41,203 bases of DNA. Origin: Candidatus Amesbacteria bacterium GW2011_GWC1_47_15. Its GTDB lineage: Bacteria; Patescibacteriota; Microgenomatia; CAZETR01; Amesbacteraceae. Below, piece after piece: positions 8,650-15,098 of this stretch. The notes under the pieces are model-generated. The model made no database searches. It saw only the letters and a list, made by a program, of their open reading frames with translations, and was not told the origin of the DNA. Position 1 is the first letter of the stretch; every line of letters starts with the position of its first letter. Both the position numbers and the translations under genes were made by a program. Location of the stretch: the NCBI GenBank assembly GCA_001001375.1, contig LCNU01000008.1:1-41203 (forward strand), given 5' to 3'.

Positions 8650-8655
8650 TATAAT
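8650..8655 (+). promoter_or_regulatory. -10 element TATAAT of tRNA-Lys
   Basis: TATAAT ends 10 nt before the mature 5' end of tRNA-Lys. TTGACG lies upstream at 8631, but the spacer is only 13 nt, too short for a normal -35. Confidence 0.6.
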
Positions 8656-8665
8656 TTGGATGTGA

Positions 8666-8737
8666 GGGGCGGTAGCTCAATGGTAGAGCACCAGCCTTTT
8701 AAGCTGTGGGTTCTGGGTTCGAGTCCCAGCCGCCTCA
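8666..8737 (+). tRNA. tRNA-Lys (anticodon TTT)
   Basis: The acceptor GGGGCGG pairs with CCGCCTC, followed by discriminator A. The D arm is GCTC/GAGC, the anticodon loop is CTTTTAA with TTT, and the T arm is CTGGG TTCGAGT CCCAG. CCA is not encoded. The last 15 bases plus 2 following nt recur at 8885-8901. Confidence 0.93.
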
Positions 8738-8835
8738 CCCTTCGACAACCTCAGGGTTTGACTCATAATCTCAAGCAAAGATTAAAATCCCACCAAAATA
8801 AAGAAAACACAGGAACTAAAGAGTTTTCTGATCTC

Positions 8836-9024
8836 ATGATGGTTTATCATGAAGAATTTCAAACACGGAAACAAGCAGCGAACCGTCCCAGCCACCTCAC
8901 CAAGAACGTTATGTATATTGCTGTGAATATTATGCATGAGAGTAGGACAATCGGTGAGTTTACTGCTTCCTCAATAGCTGCCGAGGTTGGTAAAAGCATC
9001 ACAGATCAAAAGGAGGGTTTTTAA
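8836..9024 (+). CDS. Hypothetical protein, 62 aa, function unknown
   Basis: The ORF track begins at 8656, but its first part is only a translation of tRNA-Lys. The first sensible start is the ATG pair at 8836/8839. The predicted protein (MMVYHEEFQTRKQAANRPSH...) is mostly helical and polar with no motif I recognise. Its stop TAA shares a base with the ATG of the next gene (TAATG), so the two are likely to be translated together. A copy of the tRNA-Lys 3' end lies inside its coding sequence. No promoter of its own is seen, so it may be read from the tRNA promoter. It could also be non-coding remnant sequence. Confidence 0.45.
   Translation: MMVYHEEFQTRKQAANRPSHLTKNVMYIAVNIMHESRTIGEFTASSIAAEVGKSITDQKEGF
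8885..8901 (+). repeat. Partial duplicate of the tRNA-Lys 3' end (att-like)
   Basis: GTCCCAGCCACCTCACC matches 8723-8739 of tRNA-Lys with one mismatch in 17 bases, in the same orientation and 162 bp downstream. The next base is A, so the copy reads as a tRNA 3' end including CCA. Direct duplication of a tRNA 3' end is the mark left by site-specific integration, but no integrase is seen. Confidence 0.5.
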
Positions 9025-9392
9025 TGTCACGAAGAACGGAAGTTGAGATACGGCCAAAAACAGTTCAAATCTCATTTGGAACTATTTTTACTGTTCGATC
9101 TTTTGGTAAAGAGACAAACAGAGAGGATTGTATTATTGACATTGGCGAAGACAACTATTTTTATGCAGGGCAGTTGACCAAATCAAAGAGAGGTAAACCT
9201 AAACTTGTGCATACGGCAACCGGCAGCCCTGAAGTGTTTGGAAGGCTGGTTGGCCTAATGTCAACGGAAGATGTTATTGAGGCATTTCGAGAAGGCGCAA
9301 GAGATGGATGGATATTTACAGATGTGATGGAAGGTTATGTCAGGCAATCGGCGCAAAAAGGTTCTAGGATGTTGTTATTAAACAGGGATTAA
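9024..9392 (+). CDS. Hypothetical protein, 122 aa, function unknown
   Basis: The start is well supported by AGGAGGG at 9011-9017, 6 nt before the ATG. It is the strongest Shine-Dalgarno in the window and overlaps the end of the upstream gene (TAATG). The protein has an N-terminal beta-rich half (VEIRPKTVQISFGTIFTVRSFG... DCIIDIGEDNYFYAGQL) and a helical C-terminal half (TEDVIEAFREGARDGWIFTDVMEGYVRQ). There is no membrane segment or signal peptide. I do not recognise the family. With the 62-aa gene it forms a pair directly downstream of tRNA-Lys, a typical landing site for acquired genes. Confidence 0.65.
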   Translation: MSRRTEVEIRPKTVQISFGTIFTVRSFGKETNREDCIIDIGEDNYFYAGQLTKSKRGKPKLVHTATGSPEVFGRLVGLMSTEDVIEAFREGARDGWIFTDVMEGYVRQSAQKGSRMLLLNRD

Positions 9393-9489
9393 GACGTCGT
9401 TACTCCATTTCTTTTAGTAGAGAGGCGAATAATAATAAATGCCGGTAGTATTGTTCGTTTATTTGGTTATTAAGATTAGACCTGAGGGA

Positions 9490-10077
9490 TCAAAGGGTAA
9501 TAGCTTTGCTGTAGCTTTTAATATCTTCAAACCGGCTTAATTCCTGTAAGTCTGAAGGATCGATTATTTTGCCGCTTTTAAACTTATTATTTTTATCGTA
9601 CGCATAGACGTCTCTTTGATATATTGTTTTACTTTTTTCGGTGCCTTCTTCTATTGATTTCGCTGAAAGTAGAATCGAAAATGTCTCCGGATCTGCGGAA
9701 TTTATAACTTTCCCCCTGATATAAACTTTGTATTTGTCTTTGGCATAGTCGGAAGGTGTACCGTTCTTCCCGCCAAATATTTGAAATGATCTTAAATCCG
9801 CACCCTCAAGTTTTTTGAAGCTTTTGGAAAAGCAGATGTCCAGACAACCGGTAGTGCTATTGTAATAAACGCCATCCAAACCCCGGTAATAAAAAGTATT
9901 TCCGGCCAGGGGTCTGTGAATGACCTTTTCGTTTATGTAGTTATATGCAAACAAAGGGGAAAACAATACAACCCCAAAAACTCCCGGAGCCAAAAACATT
10001 GTCAGAATTATAAAAACAACAAAAGCGACCGGGAGAAAAATCAGCCATTTGATACGGGTGATTTTAAATGGAAGCAT
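9490..10077 (-). CDS. Membrane-anchored DKNYY-repeat-like protein
   Basis: This is a 195-aa protein with two hydrophobic segments near the N-terminus (about 10-30 and 33-45) followed by a soluble domain. The soluble part shows the recurrent pattern of the DKNYY family: YYRGLDGVYYN, LEGADLRSFQIFGG, YAKDKYKVYIRGKVI, NSADPETFSIL, DVYAYDKNNKF. The aromatic pairs, K/R-x-I-x-x-ADPETF units and YAKDK turns are characteristic. The family function is unknown, and these proteins are usually exposed at the cell surface or envelope. The gene stands alone, divergent from the 79-aa gene at 10154 with a 76-bp gap. The 97 bp before its stop (9393-9489) hold nothing I can support. Confidence 0.7.
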   Translation of the reverse strand: MLPFKITRIKWLIFLPVAFVVFIILTMFLAPGVFGVVLFSPLFAYNYINEKVIHRPLAGNTFYYRGLDGVYYNSTTGCLDICFSKSFKKLEGADLRSFQIFGGKNGTPSDYAKDKYKVYIRGKVINSADPETFSILLSAKSIEEGTEKSKTIYQRDVYAYDKNNKFKSGKIIDPSDLQELSRFEDIKSYSKAITL

Positions 10078-10153
10078 GATTCATTTTTGCATTAATCTTA
10101 TCAATTATTGAAATTAATAATGCTGTCTTAATCTGAAGTATAATCCATTGTTA

Positions 10154-10393
10154 ATGGCCAAGGAAAATTTTCTTAATCTATATTTAGGAAGAATAAGAAG
10201 AAGGGCAACAATTAACCTAAAGGCGGAAAAAGAGGGAATCGGATCGGCAGGAGACATATTGAACCGCTTGTTTGAGATGAATGCTGAAGCTGAAGGTAGG
10301 AAACCTGATATTCGTAAGATAAATAGACAAAAAAGACTTGACAGGCAAGCGGCATTATTGAAAAAGATAATGGAAAATCCCCGCTTGAATTAG
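10154..10393 (+). CDS. Hypothetical basic protein, 79 aa
   Basis: The ORF track starts at a TTG (10148), but ATG 10154 fits better. TATAAT at 10139-10144 ends 9 nt before it, leaving a leader of about 2-3 nt. The protein is rich in Lys and Arg, predicted all-helical and soluble (LGRIRRRATINLKAEKEG... NRLFEMNAEAEGRKPDIRKI), with no motif I recognise. Its stop is 23 nt before the obg start, which has its own -10. A ribosome- or nucleic-acid-associated role is possible from its charge and its neighbour, but that is only a guess. Confidence 0.6.
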   Translation: MAKENFLNLYLGRIRRRATINLKAEKEGIGSAGDILNRLFEMNAEAEGRKPDIRKINRQKRLDRQAALLKKIMENPRLN

Positions 10394-10403
10394 AAGGATA
10401 GAA

Positions 10404-10409
10404 TATACT
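10404..10409 (+). promoter_or_regulatory. -10 element TATACT of obg
   Basis: TATACT is followed by 7 nt and then the obg ATG at 10417. No Shine-Dalgarno lies at a usable distance, so a leaderless transcript is predicted. Confidence 0.5.
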
Positions 10410-10416
10410 GGCTTGA

Positions 10417-11361
10417 ATGCTGATCGATGAAGTAGAAATAACAATCAAGGCAGGGCATGGCGGACCGGGGATGTCTTCATTTGGCGGACACGGCCCGGAC
10501 GGAGGCAACGGAGGAAAGGGGGGGGATGTGTATATTTCCGTCACATCCGACCTGAGGGCACTTAACCAATTTTCGGCGGAAAAAAATATCTCTGCTGAAA
10601 ACGGAAAGGCGGGCGGCAAAAATAGGGCTGACGGCAAAAACGGAAGAGATACGGAATTGGAATTGCCTCTGGGAAGCGTACTTGCAGATAAAGCATCCAG
10701 AGAAGAAATAGAACTTACGGACCTGCAGACTAAAATCCTGATCTGCAAAGGAGGACTGGGGGGGAAAGGAAACTGGGAATTTAAATCCGGGAAAAAACGC
10801 TCCCCTACTTATGCACAGCCAGGCCTGACAGGTGAGAATAAAAAATTTAATATCGTACTTAAATACCTGGCTGATTTCGGACTGATCGGCTTGCCCAATG
10901 CCGGGAAAAGCAGCCTCTTAAACCAGCTAACGAACGCGCGGGCAGAAGTGGGGGCATACCCATTTACCACGTTGGAGGCGAATCTCGGTGTGTTGGAGGG
11001 AAAAATTATCGCCGATATCCCCGGTTTGATCGCCGGTGCATCCGCCGGGAAAGGGCTGGGGATAAAATTTCTTAAACATATTGAAAAAGTAAAACTACTG
11101 CTGCATTGCATAGCTGCTGATTCGGAAAATATCGAGAATGATTATCACACCATCAATAAGGAACTGGCTTCTTTCAGTCCCGACCTGGCGAGCAAACCAC
11201 AGGCGATTCTGCTGACAAAGACAGATCTTCTGAATCCCGAGCAGACCGCTTCCCAGAAAAAACTGCTGGAACAGTTTAATCATCCGATACACGAAGTCTC
11301 AATTTATATGCCGGAAAGCATTAAGTTACTTAAGAAATATATTTTGGAAAGAGAATTTTAA
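10417..11361 (+). CDS. obgE: Obg family GTPase, short form without C-terminal domain
   Basis: This is a ribosome-associated GTPase involved in large-subunit maturation. The glycine-rich Obg fold spans about 1-155 (GHGGPGMSSFGGHGPDGGNGGKGG). The G domain follows with P-loop GLPNAGKSS, switch I region YPFTT, G3 DIPGLI and G4 TKTD (Thr in place of the usual Asn of NKxD). At 314 aa it lacks the C-terminal OCT/TGS-type domain that brings other Obg proteins to about 390-430 aa, and it ends shortly after the G domain. Upstream is a -10 with 7-nt spacing, so obg is probably transcribed on its own or with weak read-through from 10154. Confidence 0.93.
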   Translation: MLIDEVEITIKAGHGGPGMSSFGGHGPDGGNGGKGGDVYISVTSDLRALNQFSAEKNISAENGKAGGKNRADGKNGRDTELELPLGSVLADKASREEIELTDLQTKILICKGGLGGKGNWEFKSGKKRSPTYAQPGLTGENKKFNIVLKYLADFGLIGLPNAGKSSLLNQLTNARAEVGAYPFTTLEANLGVLEGKIIADIPGLIAGASAGKGLGIKFLKHIEKVKLLLHCIAADSENIENDYHTINKELASFSPDLASKPQAILLTKTDLLNPEQTASQKKLLEQFNHPIHEVSIYMPESIKLLKKYILEREF

Positions 11362-11381
11362 TACTTCTTTCAGAGAACCAG

Positions 11382-11411
11382 TTGCTACTTTGCGCACCGA
11401 AGGATTAAAAT
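11382..11411 (+). promoter_or_regulatory. Promoter of the 69-aa gene: TTGCTA-N18-TAAAAT
   Basis: TTGCTA (11382-11387) and TAAAAT (11406-11411) are 18 nt apart. The -10 ends 6 nt before ATG 11418 and there is no Shine-Dalgarno. Confidence 0.55.
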
Positions 11412-11417
11412 CTTGGT

Positions 11418-11627
11418 ATGTCTGAACTACCTGCACTGAACCAACTGCAAATGCAGAAAGCTCTCGAGCTGGTTTTACGGACAGATATCGAAACATGCCG
11501 GGTAGTGGTAGAACATGTAAAGAACGTGCATTATCTGGCTCCCGAACCGGGAAAAGGAATCTTTAACCCGACACATCTTTTTATGGTGAAGCTTCTAGCA
11601 CATCACCTGGCAAGACATGCAGACTGA
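11418..11627 (+). CDS. Hypothetical protein, 69 aa
   Basis: This is a small, probably helical soluble protein with several His residues near the C-terminus (PTHLFMVKLLAHHLARH). I do not recognise the family. It has a clear promoter with a -10 ending 6 nt before the ATG, which argues that it is a real gene. The next gene begins 5 nt after its stop, so the two form a small operon. There is no membrane segment and no paired Cys that would suggest a metal site. Confidence 0.6.
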   Translation: MSELPALNQLQMQKALELVLRTDIETCRVVVEHVKNVHYLAPEPGKGIFNPTHLFMVKLLAHHLARHAD

Positions 11628-11632
11628 CGTTT

Positions 11633-11929
11633 ATGGGAGATAGATTAAGAGTCGGTTCAATAATTCCTGTTGAAATTGAGGGAGCTGCTGATATGGTAAC
11701 AGGTGTTGTTACCAAGGTCAGGGAAAAAACGATAGAAGGTTTCTGGCTGGCGAAAGATATTAACGGGAAGGCAGATTTCGGACCGTTGGGAACCACGAAT
11801 ATTGATCAGTTACCCGCTGAAGAAGGTTATATGAGCATGGAGGATTTAGGAATTAAAATCGCTAATATTATCGGTATTACTGATGCCGAAGGCATGAAAA
11901 GTTTGATCGCAGAATTTGAAAGGTCATAA
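11633..11929 (+). CDS. Hypothetical protein, 98 aa
   Basis: This is the second gene of the small operon, 5 nt after the 69-aa gene. Strand-rich N-terminal residues (RLRVGSIIPVEIEG... VTGVVTKVREKTIEGFWLAKD) suggest a small beta-barrel such as an SH3- or OB-like fold. A helical tail follows (MEDLGIKIANIIGIT... GMKSLIAEFERS). The fold is a guess and no family is recognised. No Shine-Dalgarno is visible, so it may depend on coupling to the upstream gene. It converges with the HD-domain gene, leaving a 20-bp gap. Confidence 0.6.
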   Translation: MGDRLRVGSIIPVEIEGAADMVTGVVTKVREKTIEGFWLAKDINGKADFGPLGTTNIDQLPAEEGYMSMEDLGIKIANIIGITDAEGMKSLIAEFERS

Positions 11930-11949
11930 AAAAAGTATTGAAAAGTAAT

Positions 11950-12573
11950 TTAGACGCTGTTTTTGGTTTTTTGCCCTAACAATTTATTCAGATCTTTTGC
12001 GGCATCGTTATCCATAAACTGGGACCACCACCATTCGTTGGGGTGGCTGTCTTTTAAAGACAGCGCCAGTTTTTTGGCCGAGGCGGTAAACATGCCGGGA
12101 ACACGATCATTGAAATCCGAATCGAACCACATCTTTGCAAGCTTGTTCCCCTGCCAATAAAGCACCCATTCCGTATATATCTGCTGAAGACTGTCTGCAT
12201 CTTTCACACAGCGGGAAACGGGGGTAACCCTGGCTTCGTATTCTTCTATAAGTTTCCCCAGATCCGACCCGAAGTCTAAACCTGAAAACTGATCTTTGAC
12301 CGCACGAGTATCGTCCTGGGTAACGTAATGCTTTTCGATGAAATTTGCGTCACCGGAACGGGCTTCCGCCAGGTCGTGAAATACGGCCATGGTAACGGCT
12401 TTTTGAGCATCCGCATCCGAAAAACTCTCCATGCGACAAAGGCAATAAGCGATAACTGCGGTCTGGTGGCTATGCGAAGCTACATTATCGTAGGAGGATC
12501 CTAATTGTTTCAGAGACCGCCTGATATTGAAGAGCATTCCGGACTGCTGGATGAGGTAAAGAACTTTTTTCAT
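11950..12573 (-). CDS. HD-domain phosphohydrolase (HDDC2/YfbR-like)
   Basis: The ORF track starts at 12660, but the promoter geometry and family N-terminus favour ATG 12573 (207 aa, MKKVLYLIQQSGMLFNIRRS). The HD metal-site series is visible: SHSHQTAVIAY, FHDLAEARSGD (HD followed by E) and VKDADSLQQ (the distal Asp). These order and spacing features match the HD_3/HDDC2 group, whose characterised members are 5'-deoxynucleotidases. The substrate here is inferred from family only. It is divergent from the bpsA-like gene, and the two start codons are only 21 bp apart across a shared symmetric -10. Confidence 0.8.
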   Translation of the reverse strand: MKKVLYLIQQSGMLFNIRRSLKQLGSSYDNVASHSHQTAVIAYCLCRMESFSDADAQKAVTMAVFHDLAEARSGDANFIEKHYVTQDDTRAVKDQFSGLDFGSDLGKLIEEYEARVTPVSRCVKDADSLQQIYTEWVLYWQGNKLAKMWFDSDFNDRVPGMFTASAKKLALSLKDSHPNEWWWSQFMDNDAAKDLNKLLGQKTKNSV

Positions 12574-12582
12574 CTTCGAAGG

Positions 12583-12592
12583 TATAATTATA
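12583..12592. promoter_or_regulatory. Symmetric -10 TATAATTATA shared by two divergent genes
   Basis: The 10-bp palindrome contains TATAAT on both strands. On the plus strand it ends 6 nt before ATG 12595 (bpsA). On the minus strand TATAAT (12592-12587) lies 13 nt before ATG 12573, allowing a leader of about 6 nt. One opened region could serve both directions. Confidence 0.6.
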
Positions 12593-12594
12593 TT

Positions 12595-13575
12595 ATGCAT
12601 GCAGACATAAAGCAGATACAAGCCGAAATTTCGCGAGCCGCGGAAAAAACCGGGATCCATGCCGGGAAAATATATGATTTTTTGTATTACCTGAAAGACG
12701 GACCTATCGAAAACAACCTGCTTTTGGCCAAGACAGGTATTGCGAAAAATGCATTGAACTTATTAAAATCAGAATTAGCCGGGTGGCTATCGCCGGCCGG
12801 GGCAAAAACCGGACTTGGAGTAAAAGGGAAGGAAGTACTTGCGACAGCTGAAATTAAAACCGCCACTGAAAACATGCATGATTTCCTTAAAGAGACGGAA
12901 AGCTACAAAAACGCCATTGCCTTGCTTTTGAAGTACAAAAATTTACGGGTAACTCCCAAAAGGGAATATGATCAGTTTAACGCCACGCCAGAGTCGACAG
13001 CCCTGCGATGTGCCCTCCTGGAGTTTGTGGGAGATATACAGGGAAAAAGATTGCTGTTCTTGGGCGACGACGACTTTACCAGCGTGAGCCTGGCGGTGAC
13101 TCATAGTCCGGGACGGATACAGGTACTGGATATCGACGAAGATATTATGAAAAACCTAAGTAAAATTGCCAAAGAGGAAACACTACAAATATCGGCGGAA
13201 AGATATGACGCCAGAAACACACTGCCTAAAAGATATGTCGGATCTTTTGATACTGTATTTACGGACCCGCCATATACAACAGCCGGCATTTCCCTGTTTT
13301 TGTCCCGGGCAGTGGACGCGCTCGACCGGAGCAATAAATCTGCCAGAATATATCTGTGCTACGGAAACAGCGACTTGGCCAAAGAAAGATTTTTGCCTAT
13401 ATATGAAGCGATTATCCGGTCCGGGCTGATGCTGCGCTGGGTATTTGACAAATTTAACCGCTATAGCGGAGCTGAGGCAATAGGAAGTGCGAGTACGTTA
13501 TTTATCTGTGAGACCACCCCGAAAACAAAACCGTTAATCAAAGGAGAATATGCAGAAAACATCTTCACTGCCTGA
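12595..13575 (+). CDS. bpsA: BpsA-like N4-bis(aminopropyl)spermidine synthase (branched-chain polyamine synthase)
   Basis: The start is moved from 12505 to ATG 12595 because TATAAT ends 6 nt before it (326 aa). The N-terminal part (about 1-90) looks like a winged-helix region. The C-terminal part is a Rossmann-type aminopropyltransferase of the BpsA (former DUF43) family, with LFLGDDDFTS (GDDD at 157-160), the next acidic strand QVLDIDED, and FTDPPYT (Asp224). Known members in thermophiles add two aminopropyl groups from decarboxylated S-adenosylmethionine to one nitrogen of spermidine. The overlapping speD-like gene would supply that donor. No spermidine synthase is present in the window, so spermidine may be taken up. 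Substrate preference is inferred. Confidence 0.83.
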   Translation: MHADIKQIQAEISRAAEKTGIHAGKIYDFLYYLKDGPIENNLLLAKTGIAKNALNLLKSELAGWLSPAGAKTGLGVKGKEVLATAEIKTATENMHDFLKETESYKNAIALLLKYKNLRVTPKREYDQFNATPESTALRCALLEFVGDIQGKRLLFLGDDDFTSVSLAVTHSPGRIQVLDIDEDIMKNLSKIAKEETLQISAERYDARNTLPKRYVGSFDTVFTDPPYTTAGISLFLSRAVDALDRSNKSARIYLCYGNSDLAKERFLPIYEAIIRSGLMLRWVFDKFNRYSGAEAIGSASTLFICETTPKTKPLIKGEYAENIFTA

Positions 13576-13897
13576 TAAGCCGTTTACCCAACATTTTGTA
13601 ATCTGGGTATATAAACCCAAGGTCATGCCCAAAACTGAAACGGAAGTTGTTTATTTGCTTTCTGAACTATGCAGACGATTAAACCTGACCCTGATAAGCA
13701 CGGTGGTTAATTTGTTTTCACCGCACGGAATAACGGCTGCGGCAATACTTTCCCAGTCCCACTTGGTAATTCATACTTGGCCGGAGCGGGAATACCTGCG
13801 AGTGGATCTGGTAATATGCGTGAATCAGGAACACGACACAGTAGAACGAGAACTGAGTATAATATTTGAGCCGGAGATGATTATGGTAACCGCCTAA
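13550..13897 (+). CDS. speD: SpeD-like S-adenosylmethionine decarboxylase proenzyme
   Basis: This is a 115-aa pyruvoyl-enzyme precursor of the short prokaryotic AdoMet decarboxylase type. The signature SQSHLVIHTWPE gives Ser70 (future pyruvoyl group) and His75, and Cys90 sits in VDLVIC. The Ser-His-Cys spacing of 5 and 15 is the same as in known SpeD enzymes (63/68/83 in Thermotoga). The residue before the cleavage Ser is Gln69, where most members have Glu. The gene overlaps the end of bpsA by 26 nt, and AGGAG is placed 3 nt before its ATG. The likely product is decarboxylated AdoMet for BpsA. Some SpeD homologues have become arginine or ornithine decarboxylases, so the substrate should not be taken as settled. 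Confidence 0.85.
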   Translation: MQKTSSLPDKPFTQHFVIWVYKPKVMPKTETEVVYLLSELCRRLNLTLISTVVNLFSPHGITAAAILSQSHLVIHTWPEREYLRVDLVICVNQEHDTVERELSIIFEPEMIMVTA

Positions 13898-13914
13898 ATT
13901 ATTGACAATTCATT

Positions 13915-13956
13915 TTACTTTTGACGTTTTGATTTATGGCGAGACTTGTGAGGCAT
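13915..13956 (-). CDS. Possible 13-residue basic micropeptide
   Basis: One nucleotide after the stop of the HlyD-like gene (TAA-C-ATG) an ORF encodes MPHKSRHKSKRQK and stops. Eight of the 13 residues are Lys, Arg or His, and the tight stop-start spacing would permit reinitiation. It is too short to judge by composition and may be chance. Confidence 0.25.
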   Translation of the reverse strand: MPHKSRHKSKRQK

Positions 13957-13957
13957 G

Positions 13958-14662
13958 TTAATCCAACAATACAGCATCCACGGTTTCTCCGGGAAAGATA
14001 TCTTCTTTAAACGCAAAAGGGATTTCGATAAAGAATTTGGCTGACGTTGACTTGGAATAAGAACCTGGAATATGAGGCATGGAGGAAGCAGGAATTTCCC
14101 GGGTGGGGGAAGTAAAGCGGAGAGTGAATTTACGGGAAGCGGTGAAAGAACTCAGTTTGTCCTGGGTGATTTCCAGACGAACAGAGTAGGATGAATAGTC
14201 CAGAACCTGAAAGGGATTGGATGCGGGGGTAACATTCAGACCGGGATAATTACCACCGTTATCCACCACAATTCCCTCAACGGGTGAAATGAGATCTGCC
14301 TGATCCAGATGAAATTTTGCCAGTTCAACATCTTTTACCGATGCATTTAAACGGGCCTGTCGTGCGGTCTTCAAGTATTTTACGATATCGTTAAAAGGCC
14401 CGGGGTGCTCAAGATTGAATATCTCAAACTCTGCCCGCTGACGCTCGTAATCTGACAGCTGGCGGTCCAGCTCCGTCTGCAGGACTTTGCGGTCCAGGGA
14501 AGCCAAAGGCTGACCTTTTTTGACTGAGTCACCTGATTTTTTGGTTAAGGAAGCGATTCGGCCGGAGAACGCGAAACGGACGTCTACTGTCCGAGCATGA
14601 ACAACACCGGGAAATGTTTCGGCCACCGGAAACAGGATAATTGTTTTTAAAAAACGAATCAA
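13958..14662 (-). CDS. HlyD/RND-type membrane fusion (adaptor) protein
   Basis: The 234-aa protein follows the HlyD pattern. A first lipoyl-like half (VRFAFSGRIASLTKKSGDSVKKGQPLASLD) leads to an alpha-hairpin (LQTELDRQLSDYERQRAEFEIF... ARQARLNASVKDVELAKFHLDQ). Then come the second lipoyl half (ADLISPVEGIVVDNGGNYPG) and a beta-barrel with the tail FPGETVDAVLLD. It is shorter than most (300-400 aa) and has no clear N-terminal membrane anchor, only a weakly hydrophobic start. The start codon would be TTG at 14662; no ATG gives a better N-terminus. No transporter partner (ABC or RND) lies next to it, so its partner is unknown. Confidence 0.75.
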   Translation of the reverse strand: MIRFLKTIILFPVAETFPGVVHARTVDVRFAFSGRIASLTKKSGDSVKKGQPLASLDRKVLQTELDRQLSDYERQRAEFEIFNLEHPGPFNDIVKYLKTARQARLNASVKDVELAKFHLDQADLISPVEGIVVDNGGNYPGLNVTPASNPFQVLDYSSYSVRLEITQDKLSSFTASRKFTLRFTSPTREIPASSMPHIPGSYSKSTSAKFFIEIPFAFKEDIFPGETVDAVLLD

Positions 14663-14702
14663 GTCCTATCCGATGTTTGACCGGCTGTGATTAAATAACT
14701 TG

Positions 14703-15071
14703 ATGTCTGAAATCGAAAAAGCAGTTATAGTACTCATTGAAGACGACGCAGAGAATGCGCGGAAAATCCGGGATATATTGCATCAAGGCGGTCATGCAAT
14801 AATTGAAGAACTATGCTGGGTGGCGACTGCTATGAATGCAGTGGATACCTTTGAAGAGTTAGGGGTTAACGTTGTACTTTTGGATAGAGATATATTTGGA
14901 GGAAATATAGTTGATGCCGGTTTTATCAGCAGAACAAGAGAATTTGCCCCGGGTGTGAGAATTATAGGAACAGCGGCAGATCCAATTGAAGAAGTAGATG
15001 TTGATTTGACAAAAAAAGGTATAGAAAAACTGAACGAAGTTATTACGATCCTGCTTGATAAAAAGGGCTGA
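14703..15071 (+). CDS. Stand-alone receiver-domain protein A
   Basis: This is a single receiver domain of 122 aa without an output domain. Acidic residues E13, D14 and D15, the phospho-acceptor D61 (VVLLDRD), T81-region IIGTAAD and the Lys of DLTKKG are in the right order. ATG 14703 is preferred over the TTG at 14700, with TTAAAT ending 6 nt before it. It aligns without gaps from residue 13 to 67 with the next gene, including the shared EEL-x-WVATAMNAV. No histidine kinase is adjacent, and the only kinase in the window is at 885. It probably acts by protein contact, like CheY or Spo0F. Partners are unknown. Confidence 0.8.
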   Translation: MSEIEKAVIVLIEDDAENARKIRDILHQGGHAIIEELCWVATAMNAVDTFEELGVNVVLLDRDIFGGNIVDAGFISRTREFAPGVRIIGTAADPIEEVDVDLTKKGIEKLNEVITILLDKKG

Positions 15072-15098
15072 AATAAGTCATTATTTAATTAATAGTGA

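Noticed and set aside
8436-8738. Minus-strand ORF of 100 aa starting MRRLGLEPRTH
   Set aside because: Its first part is the antisense of tRNA-Lys, a well-known source of false ORFs. The rest covers the frameshifted plus-strand gene.
9439-9540. Possible plus-strand small ORF after AATAATAATAA (MPVVLFVYLVIK...)
   Set aside because: It has no ribosome binding site or correctly spaced -10, and it runs into the well-supported DKNYY-like gene on the other strand.
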